Source of the DNA: Lachnospiraceae bacterium
GTDB taxonomy: Bacteria; Bacillota; Clostridia; Lachnospirales; Lachnospiraceae
NCBI GenBank assembly: GCA_900168235.1
Contig: FUZG01000001.1
Location: forward strand, 310,001 to 374,000
Direction of reading: 5' to 3'
DNA: 64,000 nucleotides
The notes beneath the pieces were generated by a model. It was not told the DNA's origin, made no database searches, and worked only from the letters and a program-made list of their open reading frames with translations. The stretch's first letter is position 1. Each line of letters opens with the position of its first letter. Positions 8,774 through 17,701 of the stretch are shown piece after piece. A program made the position numbers and the translations under genes.

Positions 8774-10195
8774 TTACTTTTCAAAACTTCCACGGATATC
8801 TTCCTTCGGCGGATCTACCGGATAGTGTCCGCTGAAGCAGCCATCACAGATAGCCATTCCGTTTACTAATTCAGACAGTCTCTCTACCTTGAGATAATTC
8901 AGTGAATCCGCACCGATGATATGACGGATTTCCTCTATATTCCTGCCTGTCGCGATGAGCTGATCCTCTGCCGGTACGTCCGTACCAAAGAAGCAGGGGT
9001 GAAGGAACGGAGGTGAGCTTACCATCATATGTACCTCTGTAGCTCCGGCCTTTCTCAGCATCTCTACGATCTGGTCACTGGTGGTTCCACGTACGATGGA
9101 ATCATCAACCATGATGACACGTTTTCCATTTACGGCTTCTTTTATGGGATTAAGCTTGATCTCAACAGCATTTTCACGTGCTTTCTGCTTCGGCTTAATG
9201 AAGGTACGTCCCACGTAACCGTTTTTGTAAAATCCTATTCCATAAGGGATTCCTGACTGAAGTGCATAACCCATGGCAGCTACATTTCCGGATTCCGGAA
9301 CACCTATAACAACGTCTGCTTCAATGGGTGAATCCATTGCGAGAAAACGTCCTGCCTGGATACGTGCCTGATATACGCTGATGCCGTCGATCACCGAATC
9401 AGGTCTTGCAAAATAGATATATTCAAAAATACAATGACCACGCTTTGCAGGTTCTATGCAAAGTGTGCGATCTGACTGGATACCGTGTTCTTTAGAAATA
9501 GACACGACTTCACCCGGTTCCACATCTCTCACATATTCTGCACCGATAGTATCAAGAGCAGAAGTTTCGGATGTAAGGATCCAGGAATTACCTCTCTTAC
9601 CAATGACCAAAGGTCTGAAACCCCAGGGGTCTCTTGCTCCCATGAGCTTTCTCGGGCTTGCTACAACAATAGAAAATGCCCCGACAAGTCTTGAACATGC
9701 CTTACGAAATGCTTCTTCCGCATTAGCTGAATTCAGACGTTCTCTTGCAATGTAATATGCAATGACCTCTGAATCGATGGTAGTCTGGAAGATAGCTCCC
9801 GTGTACTCAAGTTCCCGTCTAAGCTGCGGGAAATTTACAAGGTTACCGTTGTGCGCCAGTGCAAGAGTTCCTTTTACATAATTAAGTACCAGAGGCTGCG
9901 CATTTTCCCTGGTGGATGCTCCTGCTGTGGAATACCTGACATGTCCGACACCGAGATCTCCATGAAGTTTCTGCAGAGATTCACTGTCGATAGCCTCACT
10001 TACAAGGCCCATGTTCTTCACACTGGATACAACGCCTCTCGGGCCGTCCGTATCCTTGACCGCAATACCTGCACTTTCCTGACCTCTGTGCTGAAGGGCA
10101 TACAGGCCGTAGTACACTGTCTGTGCGACATCATTGCCATCGAAATCATAGATTCCGAATACGCCGCACTCCTCGTCCAGTCTGTCAAAATCCAT
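8774..10195 (-). CDS. purF: Amidophosphoribosyltransferase
   Basis: Catalyses the committed step of purine synthesis, PRPP plus glutamine to phosphoribosylamine. It is an Ntn-type enzyme: residues 1-9 (ending DEE) form a propeptide that is removed to expose Cys10 of CGVFG as the nucleophile. The C-terminal half has the PRPP loop VIMVDDSIVRGTTS. Four cysteines fit the Fe4S4 ligands of the Bacillus-type enzyme: one in HCIFEYIYFARP, one in HPCFFGT (near 401), and C450 and C453 in CDGC. The cluster implies oxygen-sensitive control. It is first in purF-purB-purA and is preceded by a folded leader. Confidence 0.98.
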   Translation of the reverse strand: MDFDRLDEECGVFGIYDFDGNDVAQTVYYGLYALQHRGQESAGIAVKDTDGPRGVVSSVKNMGLVSEAIDSESLQKLHGDLGVGHVRYSTAGASTRENAQPLVLNYVKGTLALAHNGNLVNFPQLRRELEYTGAIFQTTIDSEVIAYYIARERLNSANAEEAFRKACSRLVGAFSIVVASPRKLMGARDPWGFRPLVIGKRGNSWILTSETSALDTIGAEYVRDVEPGEVVSISKEHGIQSDRTLCIEPAKRGHCIFEYIYFARPDSVIDGISVYQARIQAGRFLAMDSPIEADVVIGVPESGNVAAMGYALQSGIPYGIGFYKNGYVGRTFIKPKQKARENAVEIKLNPIKEAVNGKRVIMVDDSIVRGTTSDQIVEMLRKAGATEVHMMVSSPPFLHPCFFGTDVPAEDQLIATGRNIEEIRHIIGADSLNYLKVERLSELVNGMAICDGCFSGHYPVDPPKEDIRGSFEK

Positions 10196-10207
10196 TAATC
10201 TTCCCCG

Positions 10208-10314
10208 TGATGCACCGGCCCGCCAAACCGGATCACATCAAAAAATCGCAAGAACCTTCGACCGGAGCTGATTTGCCATGCCCGCGGAAGCATGGGTCAG
10301 TTAAACCGATCGAA
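10208..10314 (-). promoter_or_regulatory. Structured purF leader RNA, two stacked hairpins
   Basis: The minus-strand transcript would fold twice before the start codon. First comes a three-tier hairpin: nine pairs (10314-10306 with 10265-10257, one G-U), then CUGA/UCAG (10300-10297 with 10271-10268), then CCAUGC/GCAUGG (10295-10290 with 10281-10276). Second is a hairpin at 10240-10208 (TGATG/CATCA plus CCGG/CCGG) that ends just before the GGGGAAG ribosome-binding site. It does not match the guanine, ZTP or ykkC-type riboswitch cores as I remember them. Confidence 0.6.
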
Positions 10315-10323
10315 ACAACGTTG

Positions 10324-10352
10324 ATTATTATATATCACAGTAAATATCCGCG
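10324..10352 (-). promoter_or_regulatory. purF promoter
   Basis: On the minus strand TTGCGC and TATAAT are separated by 17 bases just upstream of the folded leader, giving a transcript leader of roughly 120 bases. I see no PurR-type box. Confidence 0.6.
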
Positions 10353-10398
10353 CAACGAAAAAAACTATAACAATTCAACGTAATAAATCAAAATACGG

Positions 10399-11604
10399 TC
10401 ATTTCTGGTCAAACTTTGAAACTATCTCAAGGATCTCCTGACCATATTCAGGGTAATCATGAACGATGGAATTTACCTCATCCTTTGACTGGTTGCGGTT
10501 TTCTGTATTGTACTCGATCCTCTTTCTAAGGGACTGTCTGCGTACTATGAGGTCATGGCGCACTTCAACCATTTCCTTGGGATTTATAAGTGCTTCGCAC
10601 TGATTTACCCATACGGAAGGGTCATGGATCTGCGCGCGTCTGAGCCTGTTTATAAGAGTCTTCTTCTCTTCTGCGAGCTCAGAATCGTTTCGTTCAAGAG
10701 CTTCACGGGCCTTCTTCTCTTCGAGATAATTATCCCAATAATAAACAAGCTCGTTAGAAACGTTTATGTGATACTTTCTGTACTCATATTCCAGAAGATT
10801 TGTGGTATTCACGTATCTGACCTTTACGGTATTCTGCTTTGCGATGACCGCATTGAGGTAGTGCTCAGTATTTCTTAACTGGACTGAAGCACTGGAATAG
10901 CTGAGATACTCTGCAGTAAAGGCTGCCGCTGCCACCGCCGCAGTCACAAAGAATCCCACTGTGGCATCGAGCTCCATCACAAACTGAAGTATGCAGAGAA
11001 GGAATATCAGCAAAAATCCGAATGCCAGAGTGATACCGACCATATTGCGCATATTACGGATAGTGAGGCGCAGTTCTCTTGCCCTGAAAGAGCTCACTGC
11101 CTTTTCACTCTCAAGCTTTTGCATATCGCTCCGCACAAGTTCGCGGTATTCCTCATTCTGCTGTATCTTCTCTATATCTTCCGGAACATCATGCTCGTAA
11201 CGGCTCATGAGCATGTACTGTGACTCCGTGATCTTTCCCAGGCTCTTCTCATTTGCCCGGCTCTGCCGGTCAAGATTAATTATCCTCTCTGCGGTGAGAT
11301 TGATAGGATTACGGATATCAGGCGGAAGATTGTCGATTGCCTCCATGTCCTTCAGATACTCTGTCACCAGACGATATTCCATGGATGCCTTTTCAACTTC
11401 CTCCGTGGCTTCTATCATCTGCTCACAGCAGTTGGAAATATAGCGGTCTCTCTGCTCTTTATCCCGAATATCAAGGGATGCACGCCGCAGAGGTCCGTTT
11501 TCCTCCCGGATCTCGTCTTCCGGGTCTACAAAGACCTCTTCTTCATCCTGTACCTTGCGAAACGGATTTATAAATTTACTTTGAAACCATTCTTTAATCT
11601 TCAT
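10399..11604 (-). CDS. Two-TM coiled-coil membrane protein of a four-gene unknown operon
   Basis: Function not recognised. The 401-residue protein has a long charged, helical N-terminal part (about 1-185), two adjacent hydrophobic helices (about 189-211 and 217-238) forming a membrane hairpin, and a second long charged helical part (about 240-400) rich in Glu/Lys/Arg heptads. Both arms would lie on the same, most likely cytoplasmic, side; there is no signal peptide. Its ATG overlaps the stop of the upstream TPR-like gene by four bases (ATGA), so translation is coupled. The position suggests a membrane anchor for the complex encoded by the three upstream genes. Confidence 0.7.
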   Translation of the reverse strand: MKIKEWFQSKFINPFRKVQDEEEVFVDPEDEIREENGPLRRASLDIRDKEQRDRYISNCCEQMIEATEEVEKASMEYRLVTEYLKDMEAIDNLPPDIRNPINLTAERIINLDRQSRANEKSLGKITESQYMLMSRYEHDVPEDIEKIQQNEEYRELVRSDMQKLESEKAVSSFRARELRLTIRNMRNMVGITLAFGFLLIFLLCILQFVMELDATVGFFVTAAVAAAAFTAEYLSYSSASVQLRNTEHYLNAVIAKQNTVKVRYVNTTNLLEYEYRKYHINVSNELVYYWDNYLEEKKAREALERNDSELAEEKKTLINRLRRAQIHDPSVWVNQCEALINPKEMVEVRHDLIVRRQSLRKRIEYNTENRNQSKDEVNSIVHDYPEYGQEILEIVSKFDQK

Positions 11605-12422
11605 ATTCTTCTGTACTCGTTCTTCCAGAGTTCCAGAACCTCTGAGAGAACTTTGCTCTCCCCAATGCTGTCTCCGTTATTTCTGCGGTTTTCAGCATTC
11701 CTTACCATCCTTGCATCCCTGCGCCTTATGACCTTTGACTCAGCATGCTTGATAAAGCTCTCCGCTTTCGCTGAAACCTCACCGGAAACGTTTCTTTTTT
11801 CCTTAAACTCCTCATACTCGTCAGCTGAAAGTGATAACTTTCTGGCAACGAGAAGCTCGATCTCTGTATCTTCATCCGGGACTAACCGATATGCTTCTTC
11901 AAAGTATTCTGCTGCCCGGCTAAAGAAAAACATCTCCGCAAGACCCACACCGATATTGTTGCAAAGCCTCGATGCTTCCTCCGGCATGGTATTCCTGTCC
12001 ATCTCCTGAAGGGCTGTATGATACTCAAGCACAGCCTGGGCAGTGCGTCCGCACTTCATCAGGAAATCTCCGCGGATCTTGTGCTTTTCATGACTGCTGA
12101 GCCTCGCACTGACACTAAGTGCCCGGGTAATGGTCATAAGCTCAACATCCGTCACAAAATCAGCCTCGCGGAACAGACACTCAACAAAATCCGCAAGTCC
12201 TCCATCACTCTGCACGATCTCTGTAAGCCGGTCCGCAAGAGAATCAAGACACAGCTCACACCGTACAAATTTTATAAATTCATCACTCATCAGAGTGGAA
12301 TCTACCATGAATACATTTTCTCTTATGTAGAAAAGCAATTCCTCGAGAGAATATATCCCAAGCCCCGCACTCTTTAAGAAAAACGGGGAGGCAGCTCTCT
12401 GCCCAACGCACTGATAAACCAT
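11601..12422 (-). CDS. TPR-like helical repeat protein of the unknown operon
   Basis: A predicted 273-residue soluble protein. The longest open frame runs back to 12590 but would overlap the preceding gene by 158 bases. The ATG at 12422 follows that gene's stop by 11 bases and has AAGGA correctly spaced, so I take it as the start. The middle contains TPR-like helix pairs (CGRTAQAVLEYHTAL and FSRAAEYFEEAYRLVPD, near residues 120-190). A highly charged tail (about 215-273) follows. No catalytic motif is seen. The gene lies between the Hsp70-fold protein and the membrane protein, so it may act as an adaptor between them. Confidence 0.75.
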   Translation of the reverse strand: MVYQCVGQRAASPFFLKSAGLGIYSLEELLFYIRENVFMVDSTLMSDEFIKFVRCELCLDSLADRLTEIVQSDGGLADFVECLFREADFVTDVELMTITRALSVSARLSSHEKHKIRGDFLMKCGRTAQAVLEYHTALQEMDRNTMPEEASRLCNNIGVGLAEMFFFSRAAEYFEEAYRLVPDEDTEIELLVARKLSLSADEYEEFKEKRNVSGEVSAKAESFIKHAESKVIRRRDARMVRNAENRRNNGDSIGESKVLSEVLELWKNEYRRI

Positions 12423-12432
12423 AAACTCATCC

Positions 12433-13710
12433 TTATAACGTGATACGTTCTGTCTCCCTGAGACCCGTTGCACGGAACAGATCTCCAAATCCGAGATCCG
12501 TGATAGTGACTTCCAGCCTGTCTTTTTCAGTAAAGCGGAAATCCATTCCCACACGGCTCGCTCTTGCAGGCCTCTCAGGCATCCAGTCAAGCCTCAGGAC
12601 CACGTTTCTCTCCGAACCGTCCATCATACCGGTAAGGACCACTGTAACTTCCCTGTCGGTTCCGAGAAGCACCTCAACGTGGGATTCTGCATTGTACCAG
12701 CTGATCCCCGCATCTATCACGGGAAGCTGTGACTCTCTGCCCTCAGAGATGCACCTGATGCTCACATTCTGCTTTAAGCTGTCATCGTCGAGAAACAGAT
12801 ATCTGCTGGAAAGCCTGCTCCAGGAAATAACATCCCTTGCCGCATGGCACGCACCCTTACTGTAAAGATTCTGTCCCTGGAAAACCCGTCCTATGCTGCA
12901 GAGATAGCGCAGTGTATCTCTTTCCCAGCGGACTTCAAAACGCTTTCCCGTGAGATAGATCACAGAAGGTCTGTCGCGTCCTATCGCTTCATGTGCGGCT
13001 TCCAGAAAAATACTGTCCATCTGCTCCGGCTGTCCCGTATGGAATGGGATCATCTCCGGATATTCTTTTCCTTCTGTTGTAACAAGCGCAGGTCTTGTCC
13101 TGCCGTCTATGATGATCTTTCTGTACTCAAAATGTTCATCATCATAATCGAAAAGGATCACGCCGTTCCGCCAGAGCTCCACAGGCTGGCTCATGGCATA
13201 GTAGAAAAAGCTCTCCGCATGGCTCACGAACCTGATCTCCGGTATACGGATCCCTCCGCGGTGTACTGCTTCCATGAGCACGTTCGGGAGCAGTTCAGAA
13301 ACCACAGGAACAGATATCACAAGAGCTCTCGCTTCCGCATCTGCGGTTTCCTTCGGCATATGAAGAAGCCATGATAAAAACATTCCAAGGAGAGTGACCG
13401 GATCCACTTCTCCAACTTCATCAAAAAGCTTATTCCCCGAAAGCGCTGCACCGAGCAGATTATCAAAGGGCTCCGCTGCATTTCTCTCAGCTTCTTCCAA
13501 CGCTTTATAGCCAAATACAAATCTGTCGGTATTCTTTTTTCTAAAAGCAACAACCGGAACAGAGAAGTTTTCTTCTTCGTCTCCTGACTGCTCTGTAATG
13601 ACTTCTGATTCAGGTCCGAAGCAATATGAAATTTGCGCTGCGTCATCGGTCAGATCTATTCCGAAGACCACATATTTTTTGTTTTTTATATCCATCCGTT
13701 CCGTTTTCAT
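12433..13710 (-). CDS. Degenerate Hsp70/actin-fold protein (DUF5716-like)
   Basis: A 425-residue protein whose N-terminal 300 residues follow the order of an Hsp70 nucleotide-binding domain. A phosphate-1-like strand VVFGIDLTDDAAQIS (about 12-27) comes first, then SVPVVAF..., the segment RALVISVPVVSELLPN..., and HAESFFYYAMS where Hsp70 has EPTAAALAYG. LFDYDDEHFEY stands where DLGGGTFD should be, and VIYLTG plus SKGACHAARD stand at the adenosine motif. The Gly-rich phosphate-2 loop is lost, so ATP turnover may be absent. The C-terminal 120 residues are beta-rich. I believe this corresponds to Pfam DUF5716, from memory. The start overlaps the upstream stop by four bases (ATGA). Confidence 0.75.
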   Translation of the reverse strand: MKTERMDIKNKKYVVFGIDLTDDAAQISYCFGPESEVITEQSGDEEENFSVPVVAFRKKNTDRFVFGYKALEEAERNAAEPFDNLLGAALSGNKLFDEVGEVDPVTLLGMFLSWLLHMPKETADAEARALVISVPVVSELLPNVLMEAVHRGGIRIPEIRFVSHAESFFYYAMSQPVELWRNGVILFDYDDEHFEYRKIIIDGRTRPALVTTEGKEYPEMIPFHTGQPEQMDSIFLEAAHEAIGRDRPSVIYLTGKRFEVRWERDTLRYLCSIGRVFQGQNLYSKGACHAARDVISWSRLSSRYLFLDDDSLKQNVSIRCISEGRESQLPVIDAGISWYNAESHVEVLLGTDREVTVVLTGMMDGSERNVVLRLDWMPERPARASRVGMDFRFTEKDRLEVTITDLGFGDLFRATGLRETERITL

Positions 13711-16700
13711 TTAAGCCGGAATACTTCCGACACAATCTCCGATTTATTTATGTACTGTTTCATGAGACCTCTGAGGCTCTCTGTATCGCCAACAGACTGG
13801 CATACCAGCATGTCATTTATGAGGTCATATCTGGAATCATTCCGGTCGAGCTGCGAAACGTCCCTCTCAATACTCCTGCTCTCCGTGAGGTTCGATCTGC
13901 CGTCCTTTTCTTCGGTCACATAGTACTGAAGTGTCTCACCGAAAAACAGCACCAGATTTTCCGTAAATACGCCCTCATACATGTCCAGCATATTTTCACG
14001 GCGATAGGAATCGACGCCCTCTTCCTCGGTACCGCAGGAGATCATGGAGTGAAGCACTACTCTGCATCTCGGGCTTGCCTTGTACTCGATAAATGTCCTG
14101 TCATTAAAGAGTGCCACCGTCGCAACATACCGTCTGTAACGCCTGAAATACTCAAACATAAATCCGCGTTCCATAAGGGATGCGACTATTCCGGAAAGCT
14201 CCTGACGGATGCCCTCCGAAACTTTTCTCTCGTCGGATGCATATTTCGTAAGTGCAAGTGCACTGACCTCAGACATTTCATCTCCGTGTCTGAAACGCTT
14301 TATCATTTCAGAAAAGATCGTGTCTGATGTTATCCTGTCCTTTACAAAATATTCGTAAGAACTGTAGTCGAGGAATGCGCGGATAAGCTTTTCCCTTCCG
14401 CCTCTCCTGCAATAATCTGCAAAGATCTCGTCCTTTTCACCTACAAAGGATCTGGCGTAGAGCATCTGCGTAAGTATACGCTCTTCGATAGCTCCGACAT
14501 CTACATCAAAGCTCACCGCAGCTTTCCAGATATCACGCATGTCGCGGACTGTTCCATGGAAATTATTACAGAGGAATCCGAGCATCGCTTCATCGTACTT
14601 TCCTTCGCAGAATACCATAAAGCAGAGATCGAGAAGCCTCGGGTCCTCTGTATTTACGCCTTCCTGGATCATACGGCTGACAAGTCTCACAAGGATCTTC
14701 GGGTCAACACCCTCAGGTCCGCAGGACAGTACACAGTCGTAGGCATCTCTGTGCATACCGCAGATAACCATATACCGCACTACTTCTGCACGTGTTTGGC
14801 TTCCAAACTCCTTGACCGATCCGCTCGCAAGAAGATCATCCAGTTCCTCTATGCGGTCATGCTCATAAAGATACCGCATGAGCTCTCGCCTGTATTCTTC
14901 CCTAAGCTCTTTTACGATCTGGTCAGATCCGACAAGTGTCCTTGCGCAGTCCACATTGATGGAGCTTACAGAAGCCGCTCTTCTTCCGATACCGCATATA
15001 TAAAATGCTACTCCCGGAAGATCTGTTCCAAAGGTGGTAAGAGCATGTACGAAATGCGCCGGACGAAGTATCTGACGGTCTCTCACCGTAGGTCCCGAAA
15101 CTGCGAGCCTTCCGTTATCATACTCAAATGCCATTGAGTACTCTGTTCCATAGATCGTTACATAAGCTCTTCCCTCATTTACGGGAGCCTTTTTAAGAGG
15201 GATAATGCCGTCCTCTGCAATTATGATATTTCGTACTCTCTTATCAGGTATCCTGATCCTGTGACGGAATATCACAGGTGAAACAGCTTTTTCAAAAGCG
15301 TCTTTATTCTCGATTTCCTTTAATGCTGCTACATATTCATAGATAACAGCAAGATTTTTGCTTAAGTGTCCGAGCTCTGCATTTCTTGTCGCAAAACGCA
15401 GGATATTGTCGTTATTTTCCTTTAAGAGATCTCCTATCCTGCTCTGATGCCGGATCATATTCGCGTAGAGCAGTGCCATCCTTTCATCAGAAACACCGGA
15501 CTTCATTCCAAAGTAGAGAAGTACCTGACGCGGAAGGAGCTGGTCATAATCGTCGGGAACCGAATTAAGGTATGACTCATAAAGCCGTGTGACCTTAAGT
15601 GCTCTCTCAACACCTATGGTGTACCAGCCAAATTCTTCCTTTCCATAACGGGAATTTCGGATAAGGATCGTGCATACTGTTTCCGGTATCTCCTCCGAAT
15701 GGAAAGTGTCATAGTAGGCTTTCAGAACTCGGATAAGCAGTCTGGAATAGCCTTCCATCCTGAGTGCCAGATAGGTGAGTCTTGATATAAGAGACTCATA
15801 CATGACACCGTTTCTCACTCCCCACCAGAGAGTCTGGATAGTGAAGCTGTCGAGATCATCCCAGTTCTCAGGATACTCTTTTAATGCTGCAAGGGCTTCG
15901 ATATAGAGAAGCGGACTTCTGCTTCCCTTTTCATAGGCTTTCCGTATCAGCTTCAGCCTTTCATCCGTGTCACCCGCAACCTTTTCATCAAGGTAGAGTA
16001 TGAGCCATGTAAGGCGCATGGATCCAGGATTACGTCTAAGCATATCCCAGACCTTTGCTGCATTTTTTTGTACCATCTCCGGATCTCTGTTAAGAAGCGC
16101 TTCCAGATAATTGCAGTAGCCTTCAAATTCAACAGGTGCTCCGCCGAGAGTCAGTGCGTTCTCCACATGCTCAAGTACAAATCCCGCTTCGCGGTTACGT
16201 CCCTCTGCCAGAAGGATCTGCGCCATGTAAAGCCTTGCTTCCATGTCGCGTTCATCATCCCTAAGCATCTTTTCCGTAAGGTTCATGGAGCGGCTGCACC
16301 ATTTCCTTACGTCGATCCTGTGCGTACGGAACTGAAGATATGTTTTCATAAGCTCCATTATGAGATGCTGGCGCTTACGTTTTAACATCTTTTTATCAGG
16401 ATCAACATATGACTCGCATGATACGACTACGGGTATGACGATAACTGTTCCGGTACATGAAAATGTTATGCTGCCGAAATTTTTTCCGGCGTGAAGCGCG
16501 GATCTTTTTATCTGATACGGAACAGTAAGGATATCTCCGTCAAAATCATCTGCTGTGTATTCAAAGCTTTCCATTCTGAGAAAGTCTCCGTCACAGTCGA
16601 TATCCAGATGGACAAATCCCCATCCCGATCTTCGTATCGTTATCTCGCCCACGGTGTCTTTACTTACGTCCGTAAGTTCAATACGGCTAACATCCGTCGT

Positions 16701-17282
16701 ACATATGACGGGCGATTTTTTGTGCACAGCGATAAGGAACTGTTCCATGTTTTCAGCAGAGCCGGGTACCGCCGAATACAACCGGTACTCATTTAAAAAT
16801 CTCCGGTCCGAATCCTGAAATATCTCCGAAAAGGATCGCGAATAAAAAACTCTGACAGCCTCATCAAAACTGCGGCGCGCAAGATTAGTGAAATGAAAAA
16901 GATTTCGTATTCTTCCTTCTTCCGAGTCCAGATACCGGCGAACAACACTCACCGAGAACGGAAGACGATATTCACCTGCATCGGATATTACAAAGATAAC
17001 TCCCCGAACGACGTTGCCGGGTTCCAGACCATTCGCGTCAAATGAGTACTGCACTGCCGCAGTCTTCTCATCTGCTTCTGCATTAACACAGACTAATCGA
17101 GGGCTGGAAGTACTGATCATTCCTCTTAAGATTCCTTCTTTACTGGATTCAATGTGAAATATTCCTGTAGCTTTTTCTCCGGGATGAACGATCAGGTCAA
17201 TCTTTTTTTCAGAAAACACCAGAGAATCATGCTCATATTCAAACTTCCCGCTTAAGATTTTATCCAGACAGGTTTCCTGCAT
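13707..17282 (-). CDS. Large helical-repeat protein (DUF5717-like), first gene of the unknown operon
   Basis: A 1191-residue protein without signal peptide or TM helix. The first 130 or so residues alternate in beta fashion (KKIDLIVHPGEKATGIFHI, VVRGVIFVISDAGEYRLPFSV), like an Ig-type sandwich. A second beta segment lies around 195-290 (GEITIRRSGWGFVHLDIDCDGDF). From about residue 310 to the end the protein is a long run of amphipathic helices with TPR-like spacing (for example DMEARLYMAQILLAEGRNREAGFVLEH). I recall a Lachnospiraceae family DUF5717 of this size and layout, but not its role. No catalytic motif is recognised. It looks like a scaffold that binds the Hsp70-fold partner encoded next. 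Confidence 0.75.
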   Translation of the reverse strand: MQETCLDKILSGKFEYEHDSLVFSEKKIDLIVHPGEKATGIFHIESSKEGILRGMISTSSPRLVCVNAEADEKTAAVQYSFDANGLEPGNVVRGVIFVISDAGEYRLPFSVSVVRRYLDSEEGRIRNLFHFTNLARRSFDEAVRVFYSRSFSEIFQDSDRRFLNEYRLYSAVPGSAENMEQFLIAVHKKSPVICTTDVSRIELTDVSKDTVGEITIRRSGWGFVHLDIDCDGDFLRMESFEYTADDFDGDILTVPYQIKRSALHAGKNFGSITFSCTGTVIVIPVVVSCESYVDPDKKMLKRKRQHLIMELMKTYLQFRTHRIDVRKWCSRSMNLTEKMLRDDERDMEARLYMAQILLAEGRNREAGFVLEHVENALTLGGAPVEFEGYCNYLEALLNRDPEMVQKNAAKVWDMLRRNPGSMRLTWLILYLDEKVAGDTDERLKLIRKAYEKGSRSPLLYIEALAALKEYPENWDDLDSFTIQTLWWGVRNGVMYESLISRLTYLALRMEGYSRLLIRVLKAYYDTFHSEEIPETVCTILIRNSRYGKEEFGWYTIGVERALKVTRLYESYLNSVPDDYDQLLPRQVLLYFGMKSGVSDERMALLYANMIRHQSRIGDLLKENNDNILRFATRNAELGHLSKNLAVIYEYVAALKEIENKDAFEKAVSPVIFRHRIRIPDKRVRNIIIAEDGIIPLKKAPVNEGRAYVTIYGTEYSMAFEYDNGRLAVSGPTVRDRQILRPAHFVHALTTFGTDLPGVAFYICGIGRRAASVSSINVDCARTLVGSDQIVKELREEYRRELMRYLYEHDRIEELDDLLASGSVKEFGSQTRAEVVRYMVICGMHRDAYDCVLSCGPEGVDPKILVRLVSRMIQEGVNTEDPRLLDLCFMVFCEGKYDEAMLGFLCNNFHGTVRDMRDIWKAAVSFDVDVGAIEERILTQMLYARSFVGEKDEIFADYCRRGGREKLIRAFLDYSSYEYFVKDRITSDTIFSEMIKRFRHGDEMSEVSALALTKYASDERKVSEGIRQELSGIVASLMERGFMFEYFRRYRRYVATVALFNDRTFIEYKASPRCRVVLHSMISCGTEEEGVDSYRRENMLDMYEGVFTENLVLFFGETLQYYVTEEKDGRSNLTESRSIERDVSQLDRNDSRYDLINDMLVCQSVGDTESLRGLMKQYINKSEIVSEVFRLK

Positions 17283-17300
17283 GATTTCCCCCAGGTATAA

Positions 17301-17330
17301 AGATTTTGTGTAGATTTTTGTAGATTTTTC
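17301..17330 (-). repeat. Tandem 10-bp repeats before the unknown operon
   Basis: Two copies of GTAGATTTTT in register (17310-17329), preceded by a similar AAGATTTTGT, lie 20 to 50 bases before the large operon's start. Ten-base periodicity places them on one helix face, as expected of a regulator site. They may equally be simple slippage repeats. Confidence 0.45.
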
Positions 17331-17353
17331 TGATAAATCTTAACGTACAATCT

Positions 17354-17571
17354 ATGATGTCATAGCTCCTCTTTGAGCAGGCACAAGCGGATTTATTGTT
17401 ACTGTTCACTCGCTTACAGCTCGCTCCAGTAACGGATTTTGCCAATTAAATCGCCTCTGGCGATGGGCAAAATCCAATGGCTCGCCTTCGTTATTGGGGC
17501 ATAACTGCGCAGCGTAGTGCGCAGTTTGCCTCTGAACAGTAACTATTTATAACCTGAGCCCCTGACATCAT
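17354..17571. mobile_element. MITE-like intergenic inverted-repeat element, copy A
   Basis: About 218 bases bounded by ATGATGTCA (17354-17362) and TGACATCAT (17563-17571), with further inner inverted pairs (GTTACTGTTCA 17398-17408 with TGAACAGTAAC 17533-17543). It contains hairpins GTTACTG/CAGTAAC (17398-17433) and GGATTTTGCC/GGGCAAAATCC (17434 to 17475). No coding frame is credible. Related sequences occur near 30057, 44268 and 55847. It fills most of the 17283-17701 gap. Confidence 0.7.
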
Positions 17572-17701
17572 CGTATTGAAACTTTGAAAAATGTACATTA
17601 AAATTATCATCGATGCAGTAATAGAGCGTATCTGCACCGAGCTGTAGTACATCGATTATAGCACGTAAAATGACAATATAAAAGACTGGCGGAGGCGCGC
17701 A

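Noticed and set aside
10200-10320. Known purine-class riboswitch in the purF leader
   Set aside because: The conserved loops of the guanine/adenine aptamer and of the ZTP motif are not present; the fold is reported as an unassigned structure.
12423-12590. N-terminal extension of the TPR-like protein back to 12590
   Set aside because: It would overlap the Hsp70-fold gene by 158 bases, while the ATG at 12422 has a proper ribosome-binding site just after that gene's stop.
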